Made by a program: the position numbers and the translations under genes
In this document: positions 1-6,623 of the stretch, piece by piece
Position numbering within the stretch: position 1 is the first letter of the stretch
Layout of the letters: each line of letters begins with the position of its first letter
The notes under the pieces: generated by a model
What the model was told of the DNA's origin: nothing
Databases searched by the model: none
Seen by the model: the letters and a program-made list of their open reading frames with translations, nothing else
Source: JBNJEA01 sp051745395
Lineage (GTDB): Bacteria; Desulfobacterota; Desulfobacteria; Desulfobacterales; Desulfosalsimonadaceae
Reading direction: 5' to 3'
Assembly: GCA_051745395.1 (NCBI GenBank)
Contig: JBNJEA010000124.1
Span: forward strand, 1-8,741
Length of the DNA: 8,741 nt

Positions 1-1
1 C

Positions 2-529
2 GGCGATGACAGCATCGCCGGCCGGGGGTTGTCCAATGTGATCGTGCTCCAGTCGCTTTCCAAGATGTTTTGCATCCCGGGGCTGCGCGTGGGATTCTGC
101 GTGGTGCCGGCCGGGGCCGCGGAGGCCATTGCCCGGCAATCGCCGCCCTGGGGGGTAAACGCACTGGCCCAGCAGGCCGTGACCTATATTGCCGGCCGCC
201 CCGATCTGGCCGCCGATCACGTAACCCGGACCCGGCAATTTCTAAAAACCCAACGCGCGGCCTTTCTCCGGAATCTGGGCAAGGCGCCGGGCTTGCGGAT
301 TTTTGCGGGCAACGCCACGTTTTTGCTGTTCAAACACCCGGCCCGGCCGGCCGCCGAACTGGTGGCAAACTTGCTTTCCCATCGGTTCCTGGTGCGCGAT
401 TGCGCCAACTTTGCCGGACTTTCCAAATATTTTTTTCGGATTTCGCTCAAATCTCCGGGCCAAAACCAAGAGGTTGCCGCCCTTGTCGCTGATTTCGCAA
501 AGGCCGCGGCAAAGGAGGGCCCCGCGTGA
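2..529 (+). CDS. cobD: L-threonine-O-3-phosphate decarboxylase (CobD-like), C-terminal part
   Basis: This is a partial gene: the frame is open from the first bases of the window and ends at TGA 527-529, giving about 175 C-terminal residues of a fold-type I PLP enzyme that is normally about 360 residues long. The family converts L-threonine phosphate to (R)-1-amino-2-propanol phosphate, the lower-loop linker of cobalamin, in the cytoplasm. The sequence shows the PLP-lysine segment SLSKMFCIPGLRVGF near the window start. It also shows a late arginine in YFFRISLKS, where class I/II aminotransferases bind the substrate carboxylate. The stop codon overlaps the start of cbiB, whose product uses this enzyme's product, and that favours CobD over histidinol-phosphate aminotransferase, its closest relative. 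Pseudomonas-style naming would call it cobC. The true start lies upstream and cannot be judged. Confidence 0.85.
   Translation, partial: GDDSIAGRGLSNVIVLQSLSKMFCIPGLRVGFCVVPAGAAEAIARQSPPWGVNALAQQAVTYIAGRPDLAADHVTRTRQFLKTQRAAFLRNLGKAPGLRIFAGNATFLLFKHPARPAAELVANLLSHRFLVRDCANFAGLSKYFFRISLKSPGQNQEVAALVADFAKAAAKEGPA
512..518 (+). promoter_or_regulatory. Ribosome binding site of cbiB
   Basis: AAGGAGG lies inside the last codons of the cobD-like gene. It is 7 nt before GTG 526 and 10 nt before ATG 529. The spacing slightly favours GTG, but either codon could start cbiB. The overlap with the upstream stop suggests translational coupling. Confidence 0.75.
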
Positions 530-1488
530 TGGAACCGCTGTTTGCTTGGTATATTGTACCGGTGGCCCTTTGTCTGGATCTTTTGATAGGCGATCCGCGC
601 CGTCTGCCCCACCCGGTGCGGCTGATGGGGTGGGCCGCGGAAAGGCTGGAGCCGCCGCTGCGGCGCTCGTTTCTGCCCCTGAACCTCTCCGGCGCGCTGT
701 TTGCCGTCATCCTGATCGCGGCGGCCTATGTGTTTACCCTGACCCTTGTCGATTTTTCCGGCCGGCTGCATCCGGCGGTCCGGGTTTTGGCCGAAGCGGC
801 GATCGTCTATACCTGCCTGTCCGCCCGCTGCCTGTACAGCGAGGCGAAAAAGGTTTTCAATGCCTTGACTGCCGGGGATTTGGAAACCGCCCGAGACCAA
901 ATCGGCATGCTTGTCAGCCGGGACCCGAAAACCCTGGATGCCGCCGGCATCGGCCGGGCCGCAGTCGAAACCGTGGCCGAAAATTTCGTTGACGGCGTGC
1001 TTTCCCCGCTGTTTTTCGCCGTCGTTTTGGGTGCGCCGGGGGCCGTGGCCTTCAAGATGGCAAGCACGCTGGATTCCATGGTGGGCTATCAAAACGAGCG
1101 CTATGTCTGTTTCGGCAGGCCGGCGGCCCGGTTCGACGACCTGTTGAACTGGCTGCCCGCACGGCTGTCGATACCGGTGATCGCCTGCTGCGCCCAATGG
1201 ATGTTTGGGACGGGGCGCCGGGTCTTTCAAACGGCGCTGCGGGAAGGCAAAAACCACAAAAGCCCCAACGCCGGCCGGCCGGAAGCCGCCTTTGCCGGCG
1301 CACTCGGCGTGAAAATCAACGGCCCGGGAAATTACCACGGCCGGCGGGTGGAAAAACCGTGGATCGGTATCGATTTCCACCGCCCGGAAGCGGCGGATAT
1401 CCTCCGGGCCGCAAGACTGATGATCTTTGCCGCGGTTGTGTCCGCGGCCGTTTTGACGGCGGCCCGGGCGGCGGTCGGTTTGATCTGA
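526..1488 (+). CDS. cbiB: Adenosylcobinamide-phosphate synthase CbiB
   Basis: This integral membrane enzyme of cobalamin synthesis joins adenosylcobyric acid to aminopropanol phosphate (or aminopropanol) by an amide bond. The 320-residue length is normal for CbiB/CobD(Pseudomonas). Conserved blocks appear in order: DLLIGDPRRLPHPVRLMG (18-35), SRDPKTLD (131-138), ETVAENFVDGVLSPLF (148-163), SMVGYQNERYVCFG (184-197), FDDLLNWLPARL (203-214) and SPNAGRPEAAFAGALGV (246-262). Hydrophobic stretches near 8-22, 55-75, 158-176 and 295-319 fit several membrane spans. The start is GTG 526 or ATG 529, served by AAGGAGG at 512-518. The 4-base GTGA overlap with the upstream stop makes this one operon with the preceding gene. 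No further cobalamin gene follows, so cbiB is the last cobalamin gene seen here. A long open frame on the opposite strand is a composition artefact. Confidence 0.95.
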   Translation: MMEPLFAWYIVPVALCLDLLIGDPRRLPHPVRLMGWAAERLEPPLRRSFLPLNLSGALFAVILIAAAYVFTLTLVDFSGRLHPAVRVLAEAAIVYTCLSARCLYSEAKKVFNALTAGDLETARDQIGMLVSRDPKTLDAAGIGRAAVETVAENFVDGVLSPLFFAVVLGAPGAVAFKMASTLDSMVGYQNERYVCFGRPAARFDDLLNWLPARLSIPVIACCAQWMFGTGRRVFQTALREGKNHKSPNAGRPEAAFAGALGVKINGPGNYHGRRVEKPWIGIDFHRPEAADILRAARLMIFAAVVSAAVLTAARAAVGLI

Positions 1489-1751
1489 CGGGACAAAAAA
1501 GCAATAAAACCCCATCCCGTGATCCGGTTTGCTTTCGCAATAGCCGTTGCAATTCAGGTAAAAGCCCCGTGAAAAAGCGGTTTGCGTCTTTATCATAAGC
1601 CCTTGAGAAAATGAGTTGCCTGGGTTTTGATAAATCGCTATGATGCTGTTCAATTCTGTTTATTTATAAATTCAATCCTTGTCTTCTCATTTGCTTTATT
1701 TGTCTTTTCAGGCATGGACAACAAGTCACCTGTGCGATGCATAAAAGCGTT
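1489..1751. other. Non-coding stretch after cbiB
   Basis: No gene is supported in these 263 bp. Composition shifts from GC-rich coding to AT-rich from about 1590. The only structure seen is an imperfect stem at 1589-1634. I see no strong uridine-tailed terminator for the cobalamin genes and no cobalamin riboswitch. The last five bases (GCGTT 1747-1751) are the left copy of the target duplication of the element that follows. Confidence 0.6.
1589..1634 (+). other. Imperfect stem-loop downstream of cbiB
   Basis: TTTATCA (1589-1595) pairs with TGATAAA (1628-1634), and CCC (1600-1602) with GGG (1622-1624). AAG/TTT pairs lie between them with a one-base bulge, and a 19-nt loop remains. It lies 100 nt beyond the cbiB stop and could protect or end the mRNA. 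It has no T-run on either side, so it is not called an intrinsic terminator. Confidence 0.3.
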
Positions 1752-1763
1752 CCTAAATTGAGC

Positions 1764-1863
1764 GATTTTCAAGTTTGCCGCAGATACAAGGAAGATGCAG
1801 ACGAGCTATAATGGACTATGCGAGGATGCATCTGACGCAGTAGATGCGGCAAAATTGGAAATC
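1764..1863. repeat. First internal hairpin of the MITE-like element
   Basis: The arms 1764-1782 and 1845-1863 match as inverted repeats at 17 of 19 positions (GATTTTCAAGTTTGCCGCA against GATTTCCAATTTTGCCGCA). A further 7-bp inner stem pairs AGATGCA (1793-1799) with TGCATCT (1827-1833). The outer arm starts at the last base of the left terminal repeat, so the hairpin is part of the element's architecture. Confidence 0.75.
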
Positions 1864-1870
1864 CCGGAGG

Positions 1871-1936
1871 GTTTCAGATTTTTAAATATAAATTGCTATA
1901 ATCCTTTACAAAATCATTTTTTTAAAAATCTGAAAC
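1871..1936. repeat. Second internal hairpin of the MITE-like element
   Basis: A perfect 16-bp inverted repeat: GTTTCAGATTTTTAAA at 1871-1886 and its complement TTTAAAAATCTGAAAC at 1921-1936. The 34-nt loop is AT-rich and holds the extended -10 motif. The right arm runs directly into the right terminal repeat. Confidence 0.8.
1873..1902 (+). promoter_or_regulatory. Candidate extended -10 promoter inside the element, facing the kinase gene
   Basis: TGCTATAAT at 1894-1902 matches the extended -10 pattern TGnTATAAT exactly. A weak -35 (TTCAGA, 1873-1878) lies 18 bp upstream. Transcription would begin near 1908-1910, about 60 nt before the kinase ATG. A second TATAAT at 1807-1812 lacks the TG extension and a good -35. 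Confidence 0.4.
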
Positions 1937-1970
1937 GCTCAATTTAGGGCGTTTTAAAAGAAGACCCCTT

Positions 1971-4577
1971 ATGAAGCCTGTCCAGATCGCCTTCCTTTCG
2001 ATGTTGTTTGTCATTTTGTTTTGGATCGGCCTGCCGCATGCCGCAATGGCTCAGCAAGCATCAAAGCATGTCCTGCTGCTGAATTCCTATCACAACGGGT
2101 ACTTGTGGACCGATGAAATCACCCGCGGCGTCCAGTCCGCCCTTAGGGGACAGGGTGTTGATCTGCATATCGATTACATGGATACCAAACGGCAGTTCGG
2201 TCCCGCCTACCAGCAACTGCTTGCCCGGATTTTGCGCGTAAAACAGGAGACCCATCATTATGACGCCGTTGTGGTTTCCGATGACAATGCCTTTAATTTC
2301 GTCACCCGGAACCGGCAGAAAATATTCGGGGCCACTCCGATTGTTTTCTGCGGTGTCAATTACCTGCGCCCCGATCGGCTGGCAGGCATCGAAAACGTCA
2401 CCGGTGTCAACGAACGGGCCAATATCAGGGCAAATCTCAATTTAATCAAAACCCTTCATCCGGATTGCGGCAAGGTCGTGGTTATCACCGACAACACCAT
2501 CACGGGACAGCGGATCCAGGACCAGGTGCGGCAGATCCGGGCGGATCGTTCCGACGATGCCCCGGAGTTGGTGCTGCTTTATGACGTGAGCATAGCGGAA
2601 CTCAAAACACGGCTCCGTCACATGGAAAAGGATAGCGTTGTCCTTTATACGCTGTTTTTTCGGGATAAAAACAATGTGTTTCTGGAATATGACAAAGGGG
2701 CGGAGCTGATTTTCCGGCACGCAAGTGTCCCTGTCTACGGCGTTTGGGATTTTAATTTTGGCTTCGGCATGGTCGGCGGCTACCTCACGGCCGGTTTTGA
2801 CCAGGGCAGGCAAGCCGGCCGCATGACCATGGCAGTTTTAAACGGGGCCGATCCGGAAGATATTGCCGTCCAATACCATGTGCCGGCTCAGCTGCGCTTT
2901 GACTTCCGGCAGCTCGAAAGACATGGGATCTCCTTGTCGCTGCTTCCGGAAGATGCCGTTATCGATTACAAACCGGTGTCGTTTTATGAAGAAAACCGGA
3001 AAATGATCTGGATGGCCCTTTCCGTGGTCGGGCTACTTTTGATGGCCCTTTGCGGGGTGAGCTACGGCCTGGTCCGCACGCGACGGGCGGAAAAGAAAGT
3101 CAGGGAGTTTAAAAAAGCCGTGGACGGCGCATCGGATGCCATTGGCATGGCCACGCCGGAGGGCCGGCATTATTATCAGAACACGGCCTTTGACCACCTG
3201 TTCGGGTCTATCGGTGACGACCCGCCTGCCACCTTGTTCGTGGATGAAAAGGTCGGACGAAATGTTTTTGATACCATCAAGAGGGGGACGGAATGGTCGG
3301 GGGAAGTGGCCATGCATGGCAGAGACAACCGGGTGCTCGATGTGTTTCTGCGCGCCTATCCGGTGAAACGGCAGGAACAGATATTGGCCCTTGTGGGGGT
3401 GCACACGGACCTGACCGAACGCAAGCAGGCCGAAGTCGAATTGCAGAAAATGGACAAGTTGAAGGGCGTCGGCACGCTTGCCGGCGGAATTGCACATGAT
3501 TTCAACAATATTTTAACCGGTTTGTTCGGCAATATGTCCATGGCCCGGGCCTTGCTGGCCGAAAATCATCCGGCAGCCAAGCCCCTTGAAGAAGCCGAAA
3601 AATCCATGGATCGGGCCACCCGGCTGACCAAGCAGTTGCTGACGTTTTCCAAGGGCGGCGATCCGGTCAAGGCGGATGCAAGCCTGGGCCTGCTGGTGGA
3701 GGAAACGGTGCGTTTTGATCTGTCGGGCAGCAATGTGCGCCCGGTGTTTACCATTGCCGATGACCTGTGGCCGGCCCAGGTGGACAGGGGGCAGATCCAG
3801 CAGGTGTTTTCCAATCTTGCCATCAACGCCGATCAGGCCATGCCCGACGGCGGCCATCTCTATATCTCTCTTGAAAATGCGGAAATTTCGGAAAAAGAAG
3901 TGCAGCGCATAGAGCCGGGCCGATATGTCCGGGTCACCATTCGGGACGAGGGAACGGGCATTGCCCAGCGCCACCTGGAACGCATATTCGAACCTTATTT
4001 CAGCACCAAGCAAACCGGCAACGGTCTGGGGCTGGCAACGGTTTTTTCCATTATAAACAAACACGGCGGCCACATATCGGTCTCTTCGGCGCCCGGCAGC
4101 GGTGCCGCCTTTACCCTGTACCTGCCCGCTTCGGACAAAGCCAAGCTGCCGGAAAGAAAACCTCCCGGGCCGCAGGTGCCGGAAATGAAACAAAAGGCCC
4201 GGGTGCTGGTCATGGATGACGAGGAAATGATTCGCAAGGTGGCGGCCGAGATGCTGGAAATCAGCGGCTATGAGGTGGAAACCGCGACCGACGGCAAGCA
4301 GGCCGTGGCAATGTATAAGCAATCCATGGCTTCCGGAAAGCGTTTTGATGTCGTCATCATGGATTTAACCGTGCGGGGCGGCATGGGCGGGGTGGAGGCG
4401 CTGGAAAACCTCCTTGAAGTCGATCCCCGGGTCACTGCCGTTGTATCCAGCGGATATGCCGGTGACCCGGTCCTGGCAAAATATACCGAATTCGGCTTCA
4501 AGGGCATTGTGCCGAAGCCATATTCGTTCAAACGCTTGCAGGAAGCATTGCAGCAGATCCTTGATTGTACAACCTGA
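1971..4577 (+). CDS. Membrane hybrid histidine kinase with periplasmic ABC-substrate-binding-like sensor domain
   Basis: The 868-residue protein reads as a solute-sensing hybrid kinase. A signal peptide occupies residues 1-28 (hydrophobic core, then AMAQ). Residues 32-330 resemble periplasmic substrate-binding proteins of ABC transporters, starting KHVLLLNSYHNGYLWTDEI. One membrane helix follows at 345-368, then a PAS domain at about 375-485 ending in the usual DLTERKQAE linker. The dimerisation helix carries the phospho-accepting His509 in GIAHDFNN, with the acidic Asp510 and Asn513 that NtrB-like kinases have. The ATPase shows the N box (Asn615, Asn619), DEGTG (659-663) and GNGLGLA (683-689). 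The C-terminal receiver (743-866) has Asp749/Asp750, phospho-acceptor Asp798, Ser827 and Lys849. No HPt domain or output domain is fused, so a separate partner is needed. ATG 1971 is chosen because it gives the signal peptide. A weak AAGAAG (1958-1963) lies 7 nt upstream. The ligand is not predictable. Confidence 0.9.
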   Translation: MKPVQIAFLSMLFVILFWIGLPHAAMAQQASKHVLLLNSYHNGYLWTDEITRGVQSALRGQGVDLHIDYMDTKRQFGPAYQQLLARILRVKQETHHYDAVVVSDDNAFNFVTRNRQKIFGATPIVFCGVNYLRPDRLAGIENVTGVNERANIRANLNLIKTLHPDCGKVVVITDNTITGQRIQDQVRQIRADRSDDAPELVLLYDVSIAELKTRLRHMEKDSVVLYTLFFRDKNNVFLEYDKGAELIFRHASVPVYGVWDFNFGFGMVGGYLTAGFDQGRQAGRMTMAVLNGADPEDIAVQYHVPAQLRFDFRQLERHGISLSLLPEDAVIDYKPVSFYEENRKMIWMALSVVGLLLMALCGVSYGLVRTRRAEKKVREFKKAVDGASDAIGMATPEGRHYYQNTAFDHLFGSIGDDPPATLFVDEKVGRNVFDTIKRGTEWSGEVAMHGRDNRVLDVFLRAYPVKRQEQILALVGVHTDLTERKQAEVELQKMDKLKGVGTLAGGIAHDFNNILTGLFGNMSMARALLAENHPAAKPLEEAEKSMDRATRLTKQLLTFSKGGDPVKADASLGLLVEETVRFDLSGSNVRPVFTIADDLWPAQVDRGQIQQVFSNLAINADQAMPDGGHLYISLENAEISEKEVQRIEPGRYVRVTIRDEGTGIAQRHLERIFEPYFSTKQTGNGLGLATVFSIINKHGGHISVSSAPGSGAAFTLYLPASDKAKLPERKPPGPQVPEMKQKARVLVMDDEEMIRKVAAEMLEISGYEVETATDGKQAVAMYKQSMASGKRFDVVIMDLTVRGGMGGVEALENLLEVDPRVTAVVSSGYAGDPVLAKYTEFGFKGIVPKPYSFKRLQEALQQILDCTT

Positions 4578-4589
4578 ATTCAGGTACAA
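4565..4589. other. Palindrome between convergent genes, overlapping the kinase stop
   Basis: CCTGAATTCAGG (4573-4584) is a perfect 12-bp palindrome and contains the kinase stop TGA 4575-4577. Outer arms TTGTA (4565-4569) and TACAA (4585-4589) extend it, with a bulge of three bases on the left. It sits at the start of the 30-bp gap between two convergent genes and could act on both transcripts. Neither side has a T-run, so intrinsic termination is not shown. Confidence 0.35.
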
Positions 4590-4607
4590 GTCCCGATTGC
4601 CGGAGAT

Positions 4608-4964
4608 TTACCCCAGGGTGTTTTTGACCGCCTCGACCACCTTGTCCGGGTCAAAGGGTTTGGAAAAATAGCCCGCCGCATCCCGGACCGACAGATGCCG
4701 CGATGCCATGGCGCTGATGATGATCACCGGCGTGTCTTTGAGTGCGCCGCCCTGCTTGCGCAGCTTGCGGTAAAACCGGGTGCCCCATTGCTCCGGCATT
4801 TCCAGGTCGAGGGTGATCAGGTCCGGTTTTTCCTGCTGGAGCAGTTTTTCCGCCTTCGCACCGTCATAGGCTTCGCAGGTTTCATATCCATTGTTTTCGA
4901 ATATGCTGACCAGGTATTTCACCACCACCGGGTCGTCATCGATTACCATGATTTTATGGGCCAT
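4608..4964 (-). CDS. Free-standing response regulator receiver (CheY-like)
   Basis: The 118-residue protein is one receiver domain and nothing else, so it acts by protein contact or as a phosphate carrier. The acidic cluster is Asp10-Asp12 (VIDDDP), the phospho-acceptor is Asp53 in LITLDLEMP, the signalling serine is Ser84 in IIISAM, and the conserved lysine is Lys102 in YFSKPFDP. The helix after Asp53 reads EMPEQWGTRFYRKL, with tryptophan near a position usually held by small or acidic residues. A good AAGGAG lies 6-7 nt before ATG 4964. The gene follows the receiver-PAS-kinase after 121 bp on the same strand and converges with the membrane hybrid kinase, 30 bp stop to stop. It may serve either kinase; position favours the soluble one upstream. 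Confidence 0.9.
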   Translation of the reverse strand: MAHKIMVIDDDPVVVKYLVSIFENNGYETCEAYDGAKAEKLLQQEKPDLITLDLEMPEQWGTRFYRKLRKQGGALKDTPVIIISAMASRHLSVRDAAGYFSKPFDPDKVVEAVKNTLG

Positions 4965-5057
4965 GATTATCTCCTTGCTGGATTATCGCCGTAACCAACC
5001 ATTTGATACCCGATTCGGACGGAACATGATATTGAATTCTGCCATAAAGAGCCGTCG

Positions 5058-5078
5058 GGCACAATTTGAAAATGTGCC
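5058..5078 (-). other. Small stem-loop after the soluble kinase gene
   Basis: GGCACA (5058-5063) pairs perfectly with TGTGCC (5073-5078) around a 9-nt loop, starting 7 nt beyond the stop of the upstream gene in the leftward direction. No T-run follows. It may be an mRNA-processing or partial-termination structure that separates the kinase from the small receiver. The rest of the 121-bp gap (4965-5085) shows only the ribosome binding site of the receiver gene, and no -24/-12 promoter was found in it. Confidence 0.3.
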
Positions 5079-5085
5079 GGCGGTA

Positions 5086-6591
5086 TCATGAACGCGGCAG
5101 CCGGATGAAAAACCGGCTGCCCCGGCCGGGTGTTGAGGTCACATCGATGGTGCCGTCGTGCTGGCCGACGATTTTTTTGGTGATAAAAAGCCCGATACCG
5201 GTGCCCGATGTGGCCTTGGAGGAATAAAACAGGTTGAAAATATTTTTCCGGGTTTCTTCATCCATGCCGATGCCGTTGTCTTCGATTTCAAAGCAGACCG
5301 ATTCATTTTCCGCATAAACGCGGAAATCGATCCGGTGGCCGGATTTCTGGCTGTCTTCGGTGCAGGCGTCGACTGCGTTTTCCAGTATGTTGACCATGGC
5401 GGCCCGGAGCTGATCGGCATCGACGTTAAACTGGGCACCGGAAAGCGAGTCATCGATCTTGCGGTTGAGGGTGATGCCGGCTTCCTCGATTTTGGGTGAA
5501 ACCACATCGAAAACCTCGTCGGCGAAAGCCTCAATGGCGACTTCCTGCTTGTTGAGTTTCATCTCCCGGGCGTAATACAAAATATCCAAGACCATGTGCT
5601 TGATCCGCTCGGACATGGTCTTCACGGTTTTCAGTCCCTCGTTGACCTGCTCGGTGTCGTCTTTGGAATAGCCGGTGTTTAACATGTAAACGCCGGCGTC
5701 CAGGCCGGTCAAAAGCCCCTTGATGCCGTGGGATACCGAGCCGACCATCAGGCCGAGCGAAGCCAGGTGGTCCTTTAAGTCCAGGACCTGGGAAATGTCG
5801 GTCATCATCATCATCACCCGCGATGTTTCGTTTTCGGCATCAAAAAGGGGCGTGGTCCAGGCAAACATCTGCCGGGGCTCGCCGCCGGCGGGTGCCGGCA
5901 GCTGGAGTTCGGCCTGGTCGGACTGGCCGGATTCAAATGTCTTGGCCACCGGGCAGTTCAGACACGGCTCATCCGAGTTTTTAAACAGTTCATGGCAGTG
6001 CGTCTCTGTGGGGTCCTCGATTTCGAAATCGGTTTTGAGCGCCCGGTTGGCGGCCATGATCCGGAAGTTTTTGTCCAGCACGGATACGTAGCCGGGCAGT
6101 TCGTCGAAAAACCGCTGGAACTGGCCTTCATTTGCCATCTGCCGGGCCCCGGCGGCCATCTGGTCGGATTTCTGCTTGACCATGTTTTCCAGCCGCTCGG
6201 TGTAATTGCGCCACTGCTGGCGCAGCCGGATGCGTTCATGGGCCTTCTGCAGGGCGTTTTCCAGTTCCCGGTCGTCGATGGGTTTGGTGATAAAATCGGT
6301 GGCCTCGTATTTCACACTCTTAATGGCCAGGTCCATGTCCCCGTGGCCGGTGATTAAGATGACCTCGGTATCCGGGTTTTCCTTTTTAAGGTGGCGCAGC
6401 AGCTCGATGCCGTCCATGCCGGGCATCTTGATATCGGTGAGCACAATGGGCGGCTGGACCTCCGTAAAGATCCGGATGGCCGCATCGGCGTTTTCCGCGG
6501 TGTAGACCTCGTAGCCCATGTCCGACAGGCTGATGTATAAAACCGTGCGGATGCCTTCTTCGTCGTCGACAAGTAAGAGTTTGTCCGTCAT
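5086..6591 (-). CDS. Cytoplasmic receiver-PAS-histidine kinase
   Basis: The 501-residue protein has no signal peptide or membrane helix. Residues 1-120 are a receiver: Asp9-Asp10, phospho-acceptor Asp53 (LTDIKMPGMDG), Thr81 and Lys103 in DFITKPIDD. A charged, probably coiled-coil linker (108-155) leads to a PAS domain at about 158-275. This PAS carries His198, Cys199, His200, Cys210 and Cys213, in the form CHELF then PCLNCP. The dimerisation helix includes His288 in SVSHGIKGLL. The ATPase has the N box (NILENAVDAC, 401-410), EDNGIGM (437-443) and GTGIGLF (463-469). The H-box is unusual: the acidic residue that normally follows the histidine is glycine, and so is position +4. Translation starts at ATG 6591 behind a weak GGTGAG, 32 bp after the activator gene and probably coupled to it. 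The likely role is sensing by the Cys-PAS and signalling to the neighbouring activator or receiver. Confidence 0.88.
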   Translation of the reverse strand: MTDKLLLVDDEEGIRTVLYISLSDMGYEVYTAENADAAIRIFTEVQPPIVLTDIKMPGMDGIELLRHLKKENPDTEVILITGHGDMDLAIKSVKYEATDFITKPIDDRELENALQKAHERIRLRQQWRNYTERLENMVKQKSDQMAAGARQMANEGQFQRFFDELPGYVSVLDKNFRIMAANRALKTDFEIEDPTETHCHELFKNSDEPCLNCPVAKTFESGQSDQAELQLPAPAGGEPRQMFAWTTPLFDAENETSRVMMMMTDISQVLDLKDHLASLGLMVGSVSHGIKGLLTGLDAGVYMLNTGYSKDDTEQVNEGLKTVKTMSERIKHMVLDILYYAREMKLNKQEVAIEAFADEVFDVVSPKIEEAGITLNRKIDDSLSGAQFNVDADQLRAAMVNILENAVDACTEDSQKSGHRIDFRVYAENESVCFEIEDNGIGMDEETRKNIFNLFYSSKATSGTGIGLFITKKIVGQHDGTIDVTSTPGRGSRFFIRLPRS

Positions 6592-6606
6592 GTTTTTTAC
6601 TCACCC

Positions 6607-6622
6607 AACCCCCATAGGGGTT
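6607..6622. other. Short hairpin in the gap between activator and kinase genes
   Basis: AACCCC (6607-6612) and GGGGTT (6617-6622) form a 6-bp stem with a 4-nt loop. In the direction of the operon it follows the activator stop by one base and stands just before the weak ribosome binding site of the kinase, so it may tune kinase translation. Its T-run lies only on the other strand, where no gene needs a terminator. Confidence 0.35.
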
Positions 6623-6623
6623 T

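Larger units (their letters stand above)
1747..1953. mobile_element. MITE-like structured element with TIRs and 5-bp target duplication
   Basis: The element itself is 1752-1948 (197 bp). Its ends are perfect 13-bp inverted repeats: CCTAAATTGAGCG at 1752-1764 and CGCTCAATTTAGG at 1936-1948. Directly outside both ends stands the same pentamer, GCGTT (1747-1751 and 1949-1953), as expected of a target-site duplication. Between the ends lie two separate hairpins (1764-1863 and 1871-1936), so a single strand would fold into a three-way junction closed by the terminal stem. No open reading frame of useful size lies inside, so it is non-autonomous: a transposase would have to act in trans. The family cannot be named from this sequence. 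An alternative reading is a structured RNA leader of the downstream kinase, but the target duplication favours insertion. Confidence 0.75.

Noticed and set aside
1487..1520. ACGGGA and TCCCGT as a terminator right after cbiB
   Set aside because: The stem is only 6 bp with a 22-nt loop, overlaps the stop codon and has no T-run after it.
1551..1569. A 19-bp near-repeat shared with 4577-4595 (AATTCAGGTA, then AAG and CCCG; 17 of 19 match)
   Set aside because: Both copies lie at or after gene ends, but a match of this quality is expected by chance about once in a few windows of this size, and flanks show no further similarity.
217..1653. A 478-residue open frame on the minus strand across cobD and cbiB
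   Set aside because: It lies opposite two well-supported genes, has no recognisable domain, is full of Arg/Gly/Pro/Gln typical of an antisense frame in GC-rich DNA, and its last part runs through the AT-rich gap without a credible start signal.
1489..1970. A cobalamin riboswitch or tRNA in the long gap
   Set aside because: No B12-box-like segment or cloverleaf was recognised, and the gap lies after, not before, the cobalamin genes; its structure is explained by the MITE-like element.
3513..4322. A 269-residue open frame on the minus strand inside the hybrid kinase
   Set aside because: The plus-strand frame carries all kinase and receiver motifs here; the minus frame shows low-information His/Gly/Arg sequence and no family features.
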